From assembly GCF_900116145.1 (NCBI RefSeq), contig NZ_FPAB01000006.1, positions 124,001-188,000 of the forward strand: a DNA stretch of 64,000 nucleotides. Reading direction: 5' to 3'. The position numbers were made by a program, and so were the translations under genes. How positions within the stretch are numbered: position 1 is the stretch's first letter; every line of letters begins with the position of its first letter. This document shows, piece after piece, positions 32,859-40,567 of the stretch. The notes beneath the pieces were generated by a model that worked only from the letters and a program-made list of their open reading frames with translations, did no database searches and was not told where the DNA came from. Origin of the DNA: Streptomyces harbinensis (GTDB lineage Bacteria > Actinomycetota > Actinomycetes > Streptomycetales > Streptomycetaceae).

Positions 32859-34757
32859 TTCACGTCTACGTATGTACGGCTCCCCGAGGCGCGCTGGGCG
32901 CTCGCCGCCCTGCTCCTCTTCCTCCTCGCCCTCCCCACCCACCTGCTCGGCGCACCCGCCTGGCTCTGGGGCCCGCTCTACGCCGCCACCTACGTCTGCG
33001 GCGGCTGGGAACCCGGCTGGGAAGGGCTCAAGGCGCTGCGCGAGAAGACCCTGGACGTGGACCTGCTGATGGTCGTGGCCGCCCTCGGCGCCGCCGCCAT
33101 CGGCCAGGTCCTGGACGGGGCGCTGCTCATCGTCATCTTCGCCACCTCCGGCGCCCTGGAGGCCATCGCCACCCACCGCACCGCCGAGTCCGTCCGCGGT
33201 CTGCTCGACCTCGCCCCCGCCACCGCCACCCGGCTGCGGCCCGGCGGCGACGGCGAGGAGACCGTGCCCGCCGACCGCCTCGCCATCGGCGACACCCTGC
33301 TGATCCGGCCCGGCGAACGGATCGGCGCCGACGGGCTGGTCCTCTCCGGTGAGAGCGAGGCCGACCAGGCCACCATCACCGGCGAACCGCTGCCCGCCGC
33401 CAAGGCGCCCGGCGACGAGGTGTTCGCCGGCACGGTCAACGGCACCGGCGCGCTGCGGGTGCGCGTCACCCGCGACCCGGCCGACTCCGTCATCGCCCGG
33501 ATCGTGAAGATGGTGGAGGACGCCTCCCGCACCAAGGCCCCCACCCAGTTGTTCATCGAGAAGATCGAACAGCGCTACTCCTGGGCGATGGTCACCGCCA
33601 CCCTCGCGCTGTTCCTCATCCCGCTCGCCCTCGGCGCCGCCCTCGACGCCACCCTGCTGCGCGCCATGACGTTCATGATCGTGGCCTCCCCGTGCGCCGT
33701 CGTGCTGGCCACCATGCCGCCGCTGCTGTCCGCGATCGCCAACGCCGGACGGCACGGCGTCCTCGCCAAGTCGGCCGTCGTCATGGAACGCCTCGCCCAG
33801 GTCGACGCCGTCGCCCTCGACAAGACCGGCACCCTCACCGAGGGCACCCCGCGCGTCACCGCGCTGCGCCCGCTGCCCGGCAGCGGACTCGACGAGGACG
33901 CGCTGCTCGCCCTCGCCGCCGCCGCCGAACACCCCAGCGAACACCCCCTCGCCCGCGCCATCACCGCCGCCGCCCGGGAACGCGGCCTCGTCCTCGCCGA
34001 CGCCACCGCCTTCAGCTCCGCCCCCGGCACCGGGGTCACCGCCACCGTCAAGGGCCAGGAGATCCGGGTCGGCGCCCCGGCCCGGCTCCTCCCGGACGAC
34101 GACCCCACCGAGTTGGAGAAGGAGGGACACACCGTCGTCGTGGTGCTGCGCGACGGCGACCCGGTCGGGTACCTCGGCCTCGCCGACCGCCCGCGCCCCG
34201 GCGCCGCCGCCACCGTCGCCGCGCTCACCGCGCACACCGGCCGTCCCCCCGTCCTGCTCACCGGCGACAACGCCCCGGCCGCCCGCCGGCTGGCCGACGA
34301 GGTCGGCATCACCGAGGTACGGGCCGGGCTGCTGCCGCAGGACAAGGCCGCCGCCGTACGGGAGTGGGAGAGCGCCGGCCGCAAGGTGCTGCTGGTCGGC
34401 GACGGCGTGAACGACGCCCCCGCGCTGGCCGCCGCGCACACCGGGGTGGCGATGGGCCGGGCCGGCTCCGACCTCGCCCTGGAGACGGCCGACGCGGTGG
34501 TCGTCCGGGACGAACTCGCCACCCTCCCCGCCGTCCTGCACCTCGCCCGCCGCGCCCGGCGGCTGGTCATCCAGAACCTGGTCATCGCCGGGACGTTCAT
34601 CGCCGTCCTGGTCACCTGGGACCTGGTCGGCCACCTCCCGCTGCCGCTGGGCGTGGCCGGGCACGAGGGCTCCACGGTGCTGGTCGGCCTCAACGGGCTG
34701 CGGCTGCTGCGCGAGTCCGCCTGGCGGCGGGCGGCGGCGCCCCAAGAAGGGCCCTAG
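32856..34757 (+). CDS. P1B-4-type metal-transporting ATPase (CtpD/CoaT-like)
   Basis: 633 residues, without an N-terminal HMA domain. About six to eight membrane helices; the ion path shows SPC in helix form (FMIVASPCAVVLATMPP, S278-P279-C280) and the late HEGST motif (GHEGSTVLVGLNGLRLL, H603), which together mark the P1B-4 subgroup that exports cobalt, iron or zinc. Catalytic parts: TGE loop in ATITGEPLPA, phosphorylated Asp322 in LDKTGTLTEG, HP in ASEHPSEHPLA and the hinge LVGDGVNDAPAL. The GTG start at 32856 sits within an AT-rich inverted repeat and has no clear ribosome site, so the transcript may be leaderless. Mycobacterial relatives are induced by metals through ArsR-family sensors. 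Confidence 0.9.
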   Translation: MFTSTYVRLPEARWALAALLLFLLALPTHLLGAPAWLWGPLYAATYVCGGWEPGWEGLKALREKTLDVDLLMVVAALGAAAIGQVLDGALLIVIFATSGALEAIATHRTAESVRGLLDLAPATATRLRPGGDGEETVPADRLAIGDTLLIRPGERIGADGLVLSGESEADQATITGEPLPAAKAPGDEVFAGTVNGTGALRVRVTRDPADSVIARIVKMVEDASRTKAPTQLFIEKIEQRYSWAMVTATLALFLIPLALGAALDATLLRAMTFMIVASPCAVVLATMPPLLSAIANAGRHGVLAKSAVVMERLAQVDAVALDKTGTLTEGTPRVTALRPLPGSGLDEDALLALAAAAEHPSEHPLARAITAAARERGLVLADATAFSSAPGTGVTATVKGQEIRVGAPARLLPDDDPTELEKEGHTVVVVLRDGDPVGYLGLADRPRPGAAATVAALTAHTGRPPVLLTGDNAPAARRLADEVGITEVRAGLLPQDKAAAVREWESAGRKVLLVGDGVNDAPALAAAHTGVAMGRAGSDLALETADAVVVRDELATLPAVLHLARRARRLVIQNLVIAGTFIAVLVTWDLVGHLPLPLGVAGHEGSTVLVGLNGLRLLRESAWRRAAAPQEGP

Positions 34758-34801
34758 GATGCGGAGTTGATCATCACAACACCACATCTTCGGGGGACAC
34801 C

Positions 34802-35509
34802 ATGGCCCAGCAGGACCCGGCTCCACCGCCCGCCCGCGCCCCGCGCACCCGCCGGCTGCTCGCCTGGCTGCTGGACTTCACCGTGATCCTCGCGATCGCC
34901 GCGCTGCTCGGCTGGCTCACGTTCAACCGGATCAGCGCCAAACTGACCGGCGTCCCCGGCCTCGTGGGCATCTCCGCCTGGCAACTCGTCACCTCCGGCG
35001 GTGACCTGGTGGGCGCGGGCCAGGGCGTGGGCTCTTCGCTGTGGCGCTCCTCGGTGCGCGCGGTGTGGCAGGGGTTCGCCGGGCTGGTGGTGTTCGCGTT
35101 CGCCTACCGCTTCGCGTCCCTGGCGCTGATGGGCCGCACCCCCGGCCAGGCGCTGCTGGCGCTGCGCGTGACCGGCCGCCGCGACGGCGAGCGCCCCACC
35201 CGCGCCACGATGGCCACCCGGGCGGCGGCCGGCACCCTGGTGGACATCGGCTGGTACGCGCTGGCCTGCTGCCTGCTGGTGGGCGGCGCGATCGGCCTGT
35301 CGGTGCTGTGCTGGATCCTGGCGGTGGCGGTCTTCGGCCTCAGCGCGCTGCTCTCCCTGGCCGGACCCCGCCGTTCACTGGCCGACCGGGCGGCGGGCAC
35401 CACCGTCGTCAGCGTCTTCCGCATCACGACCGTCTGGACCCGGCTGTCCGCCACCGTACGGCGCCGCACCCCCGACGAGGAACAGCCGCCGCTGGCCCCC
35501 GTCGCCTGA
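34802..35509 (+). CDS. RDD-family integral membrane protein
   Basis: 235 residues. The RDD signature is present as an Arg near the first helix (RRLLAWLLDFTVILAIAALLG with the characteristic Asp) and the later GRTPGQALLALRVTGR and RRSLADRAAGT motifs. Four predicted helices, with N- and C-termini inside. Function of RDD proteins is mostly unknown; some are Na+/H+ or Li+/H+ antiporters or act in wall synthesis. GGGGGA precedes the ATG, 44 nt after the ATPase stop, so the two may be co-transcribed. Confidence 0.87.
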   Translation: MAQQDPAPPPARAPRTRRLLAWLLDFTVILAIAALLGWLTFNRISAKLTGVPGLVGISAWQLVTSGGDLVGAGQGVGSSLWRSSVRAVWQGFAGLVVFAFAYRFASLALMGRTPGQALLALRVTGRRDGERPTRATMATRAAAGTLVDIGWYALACCLLVGGAIGLSVLCWILAVAVFGLSALLSLAGPRRSLADRAAGTTVVSVFRITTVWTRLSATVRRRTPDEEQPPLAPVA

Positions 35510-35577
35510 GCCCACATCACCCGCACGGCCCGGTGCGCTTCCCCGCGAACCGGGCCGCGCGGTCCTACGGTGCACCC

Positions 35578-35982
35578 GTGACGGCCACCGAACTGCTGCC
35601 CATCATCGCCCTCTTCTCCCTGGTCACGGTTGAATTCGGCGGGCACGCCCTGCTGCGCTTCATCACCGTGGACCGCACCGAACTCGGCCCGGCCCGCGAA
35701 CAGTTCTTCCGCGCCGGCCACGCCCACGCCGGGGTCCTGCTGATCCTGTCGCTGGCGTACTTCCTGTATCTGGACCGCACCGACTGGGGCGGCTTCCTCC
35801 AGTGGCTGTTCGGCATCATGCTGCTGGCGGGCGTCCTCGCCCAGTCCGGCGGCTTCTTCCTCCACCTGGTCGCGGGCGCCCCCGAACGCACCACCCCCGG
35901 CACACACCTGACCCGCCTCGGCGCCCTGCTGATCGCTGCCGCGCTGATCGCCCTGGGCATCGGCCTGATCCAGGCCCTGTGA
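35578..35982 (+). CDS. Small four-helix membrane protein, function unknown
   Basis: 134 residues with four hydrophobic helices (LLPIIALFSLVTVEFGGHAL, AGVLLILSLAYFLYL, FLQWLFGIMLLAGVLAQ, LGALLIAAALIALGIGLIQ). A His/Ala cluster (RAGHAHAGVL) and a buried Glu/Gly/Gly/His (VEFGGHALLRF) recall small redox- or haem-associated membrane proteins, but I would not assign a role. Start GTG at 35578; no strong ribosome site, and the short upstream region (68 bp) may hold its own promoter. It is followed by a 6-bp hairpin and converges with the hydrolase gene. Confidence 0.75.
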   Translation: MTATELLPIIALFSLVTVEFGGHALLRFITVDRTELGPAREQFFRAGHAHAGVLLILSLAYFLYLDRTDWGGFLQWLFGIMLLAGVLAQSGGFFLHLVAGAPERTTPGTHLTRLGALLIAAALIALGIGLIQAL

Positions 35983-36021
35983 GGCCGGTCCGCCCCGGTC
36001 AGCCGAACCGCGCCTGCTGAA

Positions 36022-36037
36022 GGCCGGCTGTCCGGCC
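36022..36037. terminator. Short hairpin between membrane-protein and hydrolase genes
   Basis: GGCCGG / CCGGCC with a CTGT loop, 40 nt beyond the small membrane-protein stop. The rest of 35983-36209 shows no gene. Confidence 0.45.
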
Positions 36038-36209
36038 GGGGTGCGTCCGGATCCGGACGATGACGACGGAGGCGGTGGCGCCGCCCGCCGATGACCGGGC
36101 TGCGCCGGAAGGCGTCACGCTACCCGGCCGCCCCGCCGACAGGACGAGAGCGGCAGCGGCCGATTGCGGCAGCGATGGGCCACGTCCGCAGTTCGACGGC
36201 CGGAGGCGG

Positions 36210-36935
36210 TCAGAGGCCGACCCTCAACAGCAGTTCGCTCAGCCTGTCCGGCATGGTGATCATGCAGTCGTGCCCGGTCGGCAGCTCCCACACCTGGGCC
36301 GGAGAGCCATTGGGCTGCAGGGCGGGGACGGGTCGCCGGGCGATGCCTTCCGGCTTCACGGCGCAGTGGATGTGCGTGCGGGGAATCGCGTCCACGGCCG
36401 GGTTGTCCAGCCGCACCGGCTGCCGCAGGCAGCCCACCGGCTGATCGGTGAGCATCGTGCGCAGCCACGCGACGTCCGCCGGGTCGGTGACCCCGAACAG
36501 ACCGAATGGCGGCGGCATCTCGGGCAGCGGCGGGATGCGCCAGCCTCCGCCGGACGCCTCGGCCCGCTCGATCAGTTGCCGGGTCATGGGCTGGACATCG
36601 ATGGCCGCCTCGCCGTGTTCCGGGACCATCGCGTCCAGGTACACCATGTGTGCGATGCGTTCCGGGACGTCGTTGGCGACGGACGAGATCACCAGACCCG
36701 CGTAGCTGTGCCCCACGAGCGTCGCTTCGGTCAGTTCCTCCTTGTGGAGGAGCTTGACGATGTCCTCGACATGCGTGTCGAGCCCCACCTCGGGGCTGAG
36801 CAGGTGCGCCTTGTCGCCGTAGCCGGTGAGCGAAGGCGCGTACACGCGGTGTCCGGCCGACTCCAGGAGCGGCACCACCCGGTCCCAGCACCGGCCGCTG
36901 TGCCAAGCGCCATGGATCAGCAGAAACGTTGACAT
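36210..36935 (-). CDS. Alpha/beta hydrolase (esterase-like)
   Basis: 241 residues. The N-terminal strand and oxyanion region are TFLLIHGAWHSGRCWDRVVP; the nucleophile elbow is LVGHSYAGLVIS (Ser in GHSYAG); the catalytic His is expected in ELPTGHDCMITMPDRL near the C-terminus, with an Asp around YLDAMVPEHGE or later. This belongs to the small actinobacterial esterase family related to plant salicylate/methyl-ester esterases. Cytoplasmic. It is divergent from the HxlR regulator across 159 bp containing an inverted repeat, so it is probably that regulator's target. Confidence 0.88.
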   Translation of the reverse strand: MSTFLLIHGAWHSGRCWDRVVPLLESAGHRVYAPSLTGYGDKAHLLSPEVGLDTHVEDIVKLLHKEELTEATLVGHSYAGLVISSVANDVPERIAHMVYLDAMVPEHGEAAIDVQPMTRQLIERAEASGGGWRIPPLPEMPPPFGLFGVTDPADVAWLRTMLTDQPVGCLRQPVRLDNPAVDAIPRTHIHCAVKPEGIARRPVPALQPNGSPAQVWELPTGHDCMITMPDRLSELLLRVGL

Positions 36936-37000
36936 GGGGGAAACAGTCTTCCTATTCGGGGAGGGCGAGGCGCGGAGACATCATGGTTCCGATCCGTGCC

Positions 37001-37021
37001 TCGGTACCCTTTGAGAACCGA
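37001..37021. promoter_or_regulatory. Candidate HxlR operator in the hydrolase/HxlR divergent region
   Basis: TCGGTAC (37001-37007) and GAACCGA (37015-37021) are near-perfect inverted arms, one mismatch, 7 nt apart. A further CGGTTCTC at 37076-37083 inverts GAGAACCG at 37013-37020, so two dimers could bind. The second site lies just upstream of the HxlR ribosome site. Confidence 0.45.
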
Positions 37022-37094
37022 TGTCATCGTGGTGCACCTGCCGCGTAAAGCGCAATAAGGCACATTTCGGTGCCCCGGTTCTCTGGAGGTAACC

Positions 37095-37478
37095 ATGAAC
37101 CCAGTCGACGGTGAGTCACGGCCGGCCCGTCAGGAGGACCCGTGCCGCACCCGCGAAGTGCTGGACATCGTCGGTGACAAATGGGCACTGCTGGTGGTGC
37201 GCACCCTCAGCCAGGGGCCGCGCCGGTTCACCGAACTCAAGCGAGCGATCGACGGAATCAGCCAGCGCATGCTCACCGTCACCCTGCGCGACCTGGAACG
37301 GGACGGAATCCTCACGCGGACGGTCCGCAACGTCATGCCACCGCACGTCAGCTATGAACTCACCCCGATGGGCACGACCCTTCGGGAGGCGACCGCGCCG
37401 CTACTGGAGTGGAGCGTCCTGCATCTCCCGCGTATCGACGCCGCCCGCGCCGCGTACGACGCCCGCCCGGACGCGTAG
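37095..37478 (+). CDS. HxlR-family winged-helix transcriptional regulator
   Basis: 127 residues, standard length. The HxlR signature runs CRTREVLDIVGDKWALLVVR then LSQGPRRFTELKRAIDGIS and RMLTVTLRDLERDGILTR, ending with SYELTPMGTTLREA. The conserved N-terminal Cys (DPCRTREV, Cys17) is present; in relatives such as YodB and HypR it senses quinones, aldehydes or oxidants. GGAGGT precedes the ATG closely. It is divergent from an alpha/beta hydrolase, suggesting local, electrophile-responsive control of that gene. Confidence 0.92.
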   Translation: MNPVDGESRPARQEDPCRTREVLDIVGDKWALLVVRTLSQGPRRFTELKRAIDGISQRMLTVTLRDLERDGILTRTVRNVMPPHVSYELTPMGTTLREATAPLLEWSVLHLPRIDAARAAYDARPDA

Positions 37479-37704
37479 AGGCTGTGCCGCACGCGAACGG
37501 GCCCGGTACGCGTCCCCCGCCGCCCCCGCGCCGCCACGTCCTCCGCTCAGGCGTCCCCCTGCCCCCAGGTACGGCGCGGACGCGCGCGCCCGGTGATCGC
37601 CGTCAGTCATCCCCCCACTCCTCACCGGCTCCGGACCGCGCACCCTGTCGCGCTCCACGGTAGGTCTCCCGCCCGAGGGCGCCTGAAACCACAGCTCAAG
37701 AGGA

Positions 37705-37734
37705 CGGCCCTCCCCATGGGTGTGGGAAGGGCCG
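37705..37734 (-). terminator. Terminator after the first DUF397 gene
   Basis: CGGCCCTCCCCA and TGGGAAGGGCCG (37705-37716, 37723-37734) pair with one mismatch over a 6-nt loop, 20 nt past the leftward DUF397 stop. The interval 37479-37704 shows no gene. Confidence 0.6.
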
Positions 37735-37753
37735 GTTGCACGCCGGAGCGCAG

Positions 37754-37990
37754 CTACAGCGTTCCTTCGTTCACAGCCTGGCAGAAGGCACCCCACTGGC
37801 CGGCGGGGCAGCGCAGGGTTCCCTTGGCCGGGTCCTTCGAGTCCCGGACAGCGATGCCACCCGGCAGGCCGGCGACCTCGACACACGGCTCCCCGCCGGC
37901 ACTGAACGACGACGTGTACCAAGCAGCGTCGCTGAGGTCGAAGGCATACAGATCGGCTTCTCGCAGCTTTCGCCGACTGCTCTGGAGCAC
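37754..37990 (-). CDS. DUF397 protein (first copy)
   Basis: 78 residues. The DUF397 core is visible: AAWYTSSFSAGGEPCVEVAG, then GIAVRDSKDPAKGTLR and WGAFCQAV. Small DUF397 proteins act with XRE/DUF5753 regulators (WhiJ-type loci) and are thought to modulate them. It lies 146 nt downstream of the second DUF397 gene on the same strand, in the same leftward transcription direction as the XRE gene at 38355. The Cys in EPCVEV is conserved in the family. Confidence 0.88.
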   Translation of the reverse strand: MLQSSRRKLREADLYAFDLSDAAWYTSSFSAGGEPCVEVAGLPGGIAVRDSKDPAKGTLRCPAGQWGAFCQAVNEGTL

Positions 37991-38136
37991 CGGCTACGAC
38001 CCGTACCACCGGATTCCTACCCGATGAGATCGGCCGAGTCACGGCACGAAAAGGCCATGACACGGGCGCTGTTGATGCACGTCTGCCGTCTCACCGGAGT
38101 CGGACAGCTCAAGGTGTGCGCACGTCTCGCGGCTGC

Positions 38137-38346
38137 TCAGGGGCCCAGTCGCGCGTTTTTCACTGCCCGTATGAAGTTGCCCCACGGGACCGGGCCGGAC
38201 ACAAGCGCTCCCCTGGCACGATCCTTGCTGTCTCCTACGGCGAGGAACCCTTCCTCCGTGAACTGCACCTCGACGCACTGGCCTCCGTTGTCGGCACTGT
38301 ACGAAGAACTGCGCCACCGATGTGCGGGCAGGTTATGCCGGACCAT
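38137..38346 (-). CDS. DUF397 protein (second copy)
   Basis: 69 residues. HRWRSSSYSADNGGQCVEVQ, FLAVGDSKDRARGALV and WGNFIRAVK align with the DUF397 core and with the copy at 37754, though the two are clearly diverged. The ATG lies 8 nt after the XRE stop, so it is the immediate, co-translated partner of that regulator. Confidence 0.9.
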   Translation of the reverse strand: MVRHNLPAHRWRSSSYSADNGGQCVEVQFTEEGFLAVGDSKDRARGALVSGPVPWGNFIRAVKNARLGP

Positions 38347-38354
38347 GAGATCCC

Positions 38355-39224
38355 TCAGACTTCTCTCTCCAGGTCCCGCGAGAGTCGCGAGATGAGTGAC
38401 ATGGATTGCCGAGACGATAGGGCCGAGGCTCTGAGCTGGTCAAAGGCCCGGTGGTATCGCCCGACACTGGCATCGTCCTCCAGGTACAGGGCGCCGTCCA
38501 GGTAGTCCACGGTCACGACGTCCAGGTGCAGCGGGTCGGGGTAGGAATACACGCTGAAGCCACCGTCGAGTCCCGCGTGCCAGCCCTGGCCAAAGGGGAT
38601 CACCTGAATCGACAGGTCCGGCGGGGAGTTGATCTCCAGCAATCGATCCAGTTGCCCCTTCAGGGCGGACGCGCCGCCGACACGTCGGTGCAAGACCGCC
38701 TCGTCCAGCAAACACACCAGTTGGGGCGCGGTTGCTCGACGGAGGATCGCCTGTCGTGCCATGCGCATCTCGACCCAGTGCTCGACTTCTGCCTCAGTAG
38801 CCGTCCTCTCCGCACTCCGGATGACCGAGCGGGCGTACTCGGTGGTCTGGAGCAATCCCGGCACCAGGAGTGGCTGAAAGGCGAGTATGCGAGCGGCGTC
38901 GTCCTCCAGGTCCATCCGTTCCTCGAAGTGCGGATGAAGGTCCTGGCTGTACTGATGCCACCACCCCTTGCGCCTGGTCTGCTTGGCCATGGCAACCATC
39001 GCGGTGACGACCTGTTCGTCGCTGACTCCGTACAGGCCGAGCAGGGCCTCCAACTCCAGTCGACGGATGGAGGCAAGGCCGTTCTCAATCCTGCTGATCT
39101 TGGGCTTGTCGGCGTCGATCCGGCGGGCTGCGTCTTCCATCCGTACACCGGCCGCCTCACGGAGTCGGCGCAACTTCCCACCAAGCCGCCTCAAACGCAC
39201 GCGAGGCCGCGGACGTGCTGCCAT
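38355..39224 (-). CDS. XRE-family regulator with DUF5753 (WhiJ/Scr1 type)
   Basis: 289 residues. The helix-turn-helix is LRRLREAAGVRMEDAARRID with DKPKISRIENGLASIRR as the recognition segment. The DUF5753 part includes EDDAARILAFQPLLVPGLLQ, EMRMARQAILRR, LVCLLDEAVLHRRVGG and QVIPFGQGWHAG. I chose the ATG at 39224 because GGAG lies 8 nt upstream; the in-frame ATG at 39248 is weaker. Followed by two DUF397 genes and divergent from an HATPase gene, reproducing the abaA/whiJ-type developmental locus architecture. Overlapping direct and inverted repeats fill the 228-bp divergent region. Confidence 0.9.
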   Translation of the reverse strand: MAARPRPRVRLRRLGGKLRRLREAAGVRMEDAARRIDADKPKISRIENGLASIRRLELEALLGLYGVSDEQVVTAMVAMAKQTRRKGWWHQYSQDLHPHFEERMDLEDDAARILAFQPLLVPGLLQTTEYARSVIRSAERTATEAEVEHWVEMRMARQAILRRATAPQLVCLLDEAVLHRRVGGASALKGQLDRLLEINSPPDLSIQVIPFGQGWHAGLDGGFSVYSYPDPLHLDVVTVDYLDGALYLEDDASVGRYHRAFDQLRASALSSRQSMSLISRLSRDLEREV

Positions 39225-39312
39225 GTCATTCGCTCCTTCGCCTGCCATCCGGAGGCCGAACCGGTGAAACCTCGGACACAGAGCGTATCTGCTTCCTGTC
39301 CGATGCCATCTA

Positions 39313-39355
39313 ACAACGTTGTGAATCCGGCTGGTTGCAAAATCCGGATATTGCC
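39313..39355. promoter_or_regulatory. Palindrome and direct repeats between the XRE and HATPase genes
   Basis: ACAACGTTGT at 39313-39322 is a perfect 10-bp palindrome. It is followed by two AATCCGG...TTGC direct repeats (39324-39338 and 39341-39354) about 17 bp apart. AT-rich compared with surroundings, and suitable for an XRE regulator controlling both divergent genes. Confidence 0.45.
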
Positions 39356-39452
39356 TGCACTCTAGGCCGTAGCGACACAGCGTGCCTTCGGGGTGACTGT
39401 TGGTGGTGCCCCTCTTGGCGACAGGGTCGCGCCTACCGGCCTGGAGGGTGCC

Positions 39453-39881
39453 ATGAGCAGTTCCGTACGAGTGGCCTACGACCAGAACGTGTACGGGCAG
39501 TCGTTAAGGGCCGATGGCCGCAGCATCGAGTGGTGGCGGCGGGAAGCGGCTGAGGTGTTGCTGGCCTGGGGTGGGTCGGCGGGGGCGGTCGAGCTGGTGC
39601 GGTTGGGGGTCAGTGAGTTGCTGTCCAACGTCATCCGGCATGTGGCCGAGCCCCGTTGCTACCTGCGGATCGTCCGGATCGGGAGCGAGGTCACGGTGCA
39701 GGTCTTCGACCGTTCCGTCGAGATGCCCGTCATCGGGGAAGCGCCCGACTGGGACGCGGAATCCGGGCGCGGATTGTGGCTGCTGCGGGAGATGGCCACC
39801 CGCTTCGGGTGTGAACGCACCGGGCACTGCGCCGGGAAGATCGTCTGGTTCAGCTGCGACCTGTTCGGGGACCCGCGATGA
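39453..39881 (+). CDS. HATPase-domain protein (anti-sigma/AbaA-like ATP-binding protein)
   Basis: 142 residues. A compact GHKL ATPase: N-box VRLGVSELLSNVIRHVAEP, then VFDRSVEMP, and the glycine box ESGRGLWLLREMA. This is the RsbW/SpoIIAB-like kinase family without a histidine kinase domain; such proteins beside XRE/DUF397 genes are typical of abaA-type loci affecting antibiotic production. Leu18 is encoded by TTA (39504-39506), so translation probably depends on the bldA tRNA. GGAGGG precedes the ATG at 39453; the next gene overlaps by ATGA. Confidence 0.87.
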   Translation: MSSSVRVAYDQNVYGQSLRADGRSIEWWRREAAEVLLAWGGSAGAVELVRLGVSELLSNVIRHVAEPRCYLRIVRIGSEVTVQVFDRSVEMPVIGEAPDWDAESGRGLWLLREMATRFGCERTGHCAGKIVWFSCDLFGDPR

Positions 39882-40144
39882 GCGCGCACGACACCGACGA
39901 GCCGCCGCAGTGGGTCAGCGTCACGCTCGACGTTCCGGTGCAGCGGGTCCGGGAGTGGGACCGGATCGAGGTGGGGGGCCGGACGGAAAAGGTGGAGTCG
40001 GTGACGGTGCTGCACAACGGGCGGCGGCTCAACTTCGTTCGGGGTGGGCGGCTGACGCTCAGCACCGGACGGGTGCTCACCGTCCGCCGGATCGTCGACG
40101 GGCGGCGTACCGAAGAACCACCGCACGGAAGCCGAGGCGCATGA
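39878..40144 (+). CDS. Small hypothetical protein coupled to the HATPase
   Basis: 88 residues, beta-rich and basic (DVPVQRVREWDRIEVGGR, LHNGRRLNFVRGGRLTLS). No membrane segment or Cys. The ATG overlaps the HATPase stop and its own stop overlaps the next ATG, so three genes are translationally chained. Not a family I can name; a small adaptor is possible. Confidence 0.75.
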   Translation: MSAHDTDEPPQWVSVTLDVPVQRVREWDRIEVGGRTEKVESVTVLHNGRRLNFVRGGRLTLSTGRVLTVRRIVDGRRTEEPPHGSRGA

Positions 40145-40506
40145 CCGCTCCCACTCCTCTCGCCTGGCTGCACGCCGGGGAGTTCACCGGCTGGGCGCAG
40201 ACCGGCCGGTGCTCCATGTGCCGCACCGACGACGTACCGGTCCTGTGGGCCGGGTCCGTCGTCGCCCACGGCCGTGCCCGGGCCGTCCGTGCCTGTGGCT
40301 CCTGCCTCGCCACCCTGCGCGCGTTCGTCCGGGGCGAGCAGGACGGCCCCTGCGCGCCGACCCGGCACACCACCGGCGACTTGCGCCGGCCCGCCCCGGC
40401 CGCCGGGCGCCGCGCCTCGGTGGACCGGGCGTTCACGACCATCACCGTGCTGGGCCTGGCCGCGCTCGCCGCGAGTGTGGCCAGCGCCTGGTGGACGGTC
40501 CGGTGA
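40141..40506 (+). CDS. Hypothetical protein with Cys pairs and a C-terminal membrane helix
   Basis: 121 residues. Two Cys pairs, CSMCRTDD and CGSCLATL, are spaced like a small zinc or treble-clef module, and the C-terminus is hydrophobic (VLGLAALAASVASAWW), predicting a tail anchor. It overlaps the preceding gene (ATGA at 40141) and ends 61 nt before the LysR start. I do not recognise the family. Its position suggests a membrane-associated member of the HATPase unit. Confidence 0.72.
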   Translation: MTAPTPLAWLHAGEFTGWAQTGRCSMCRTDDVPVLWAGSVVAHGRARAVRACGSCLATLRAFVRGEQDGPCAPTRHTTGDLRRPAPAAGRRASVDRAFTTITVLGLAALAASVASAWWTVR

Positions 40507-40528
40507 TCCCGGACAACCGGCCTCCGGT

Positions 40529-40553
40529 GAGCCACAACCGTTGGTTGTGGCTC
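40529..40553. promoter_or_regulatory. Perfect 11-bp inverted repeat upstream of the LysR gene
   Basis: GAGCCACAACC, spacer GTT, GGTTGTGGCTC. It ends 14 bp before the LysR GTG start. LysR proteins bind interrupted palindromes of T-N11-A type, found inside this repeat, so autorepression is likely. It could also act as a terminator hairpin for the upstream gene. Confidence 0.6.
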
Positions 40554-40567
40554 CCTAGGATCCAGTC

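Noticed and set aside
32383-33069. Open frames between tRNA-Arg and the metal ATPase
   Set aside because: No ribosome site, and a Gly/Arg/Pro-rich composition with no recognisable motif; I treat the region as noncoding.
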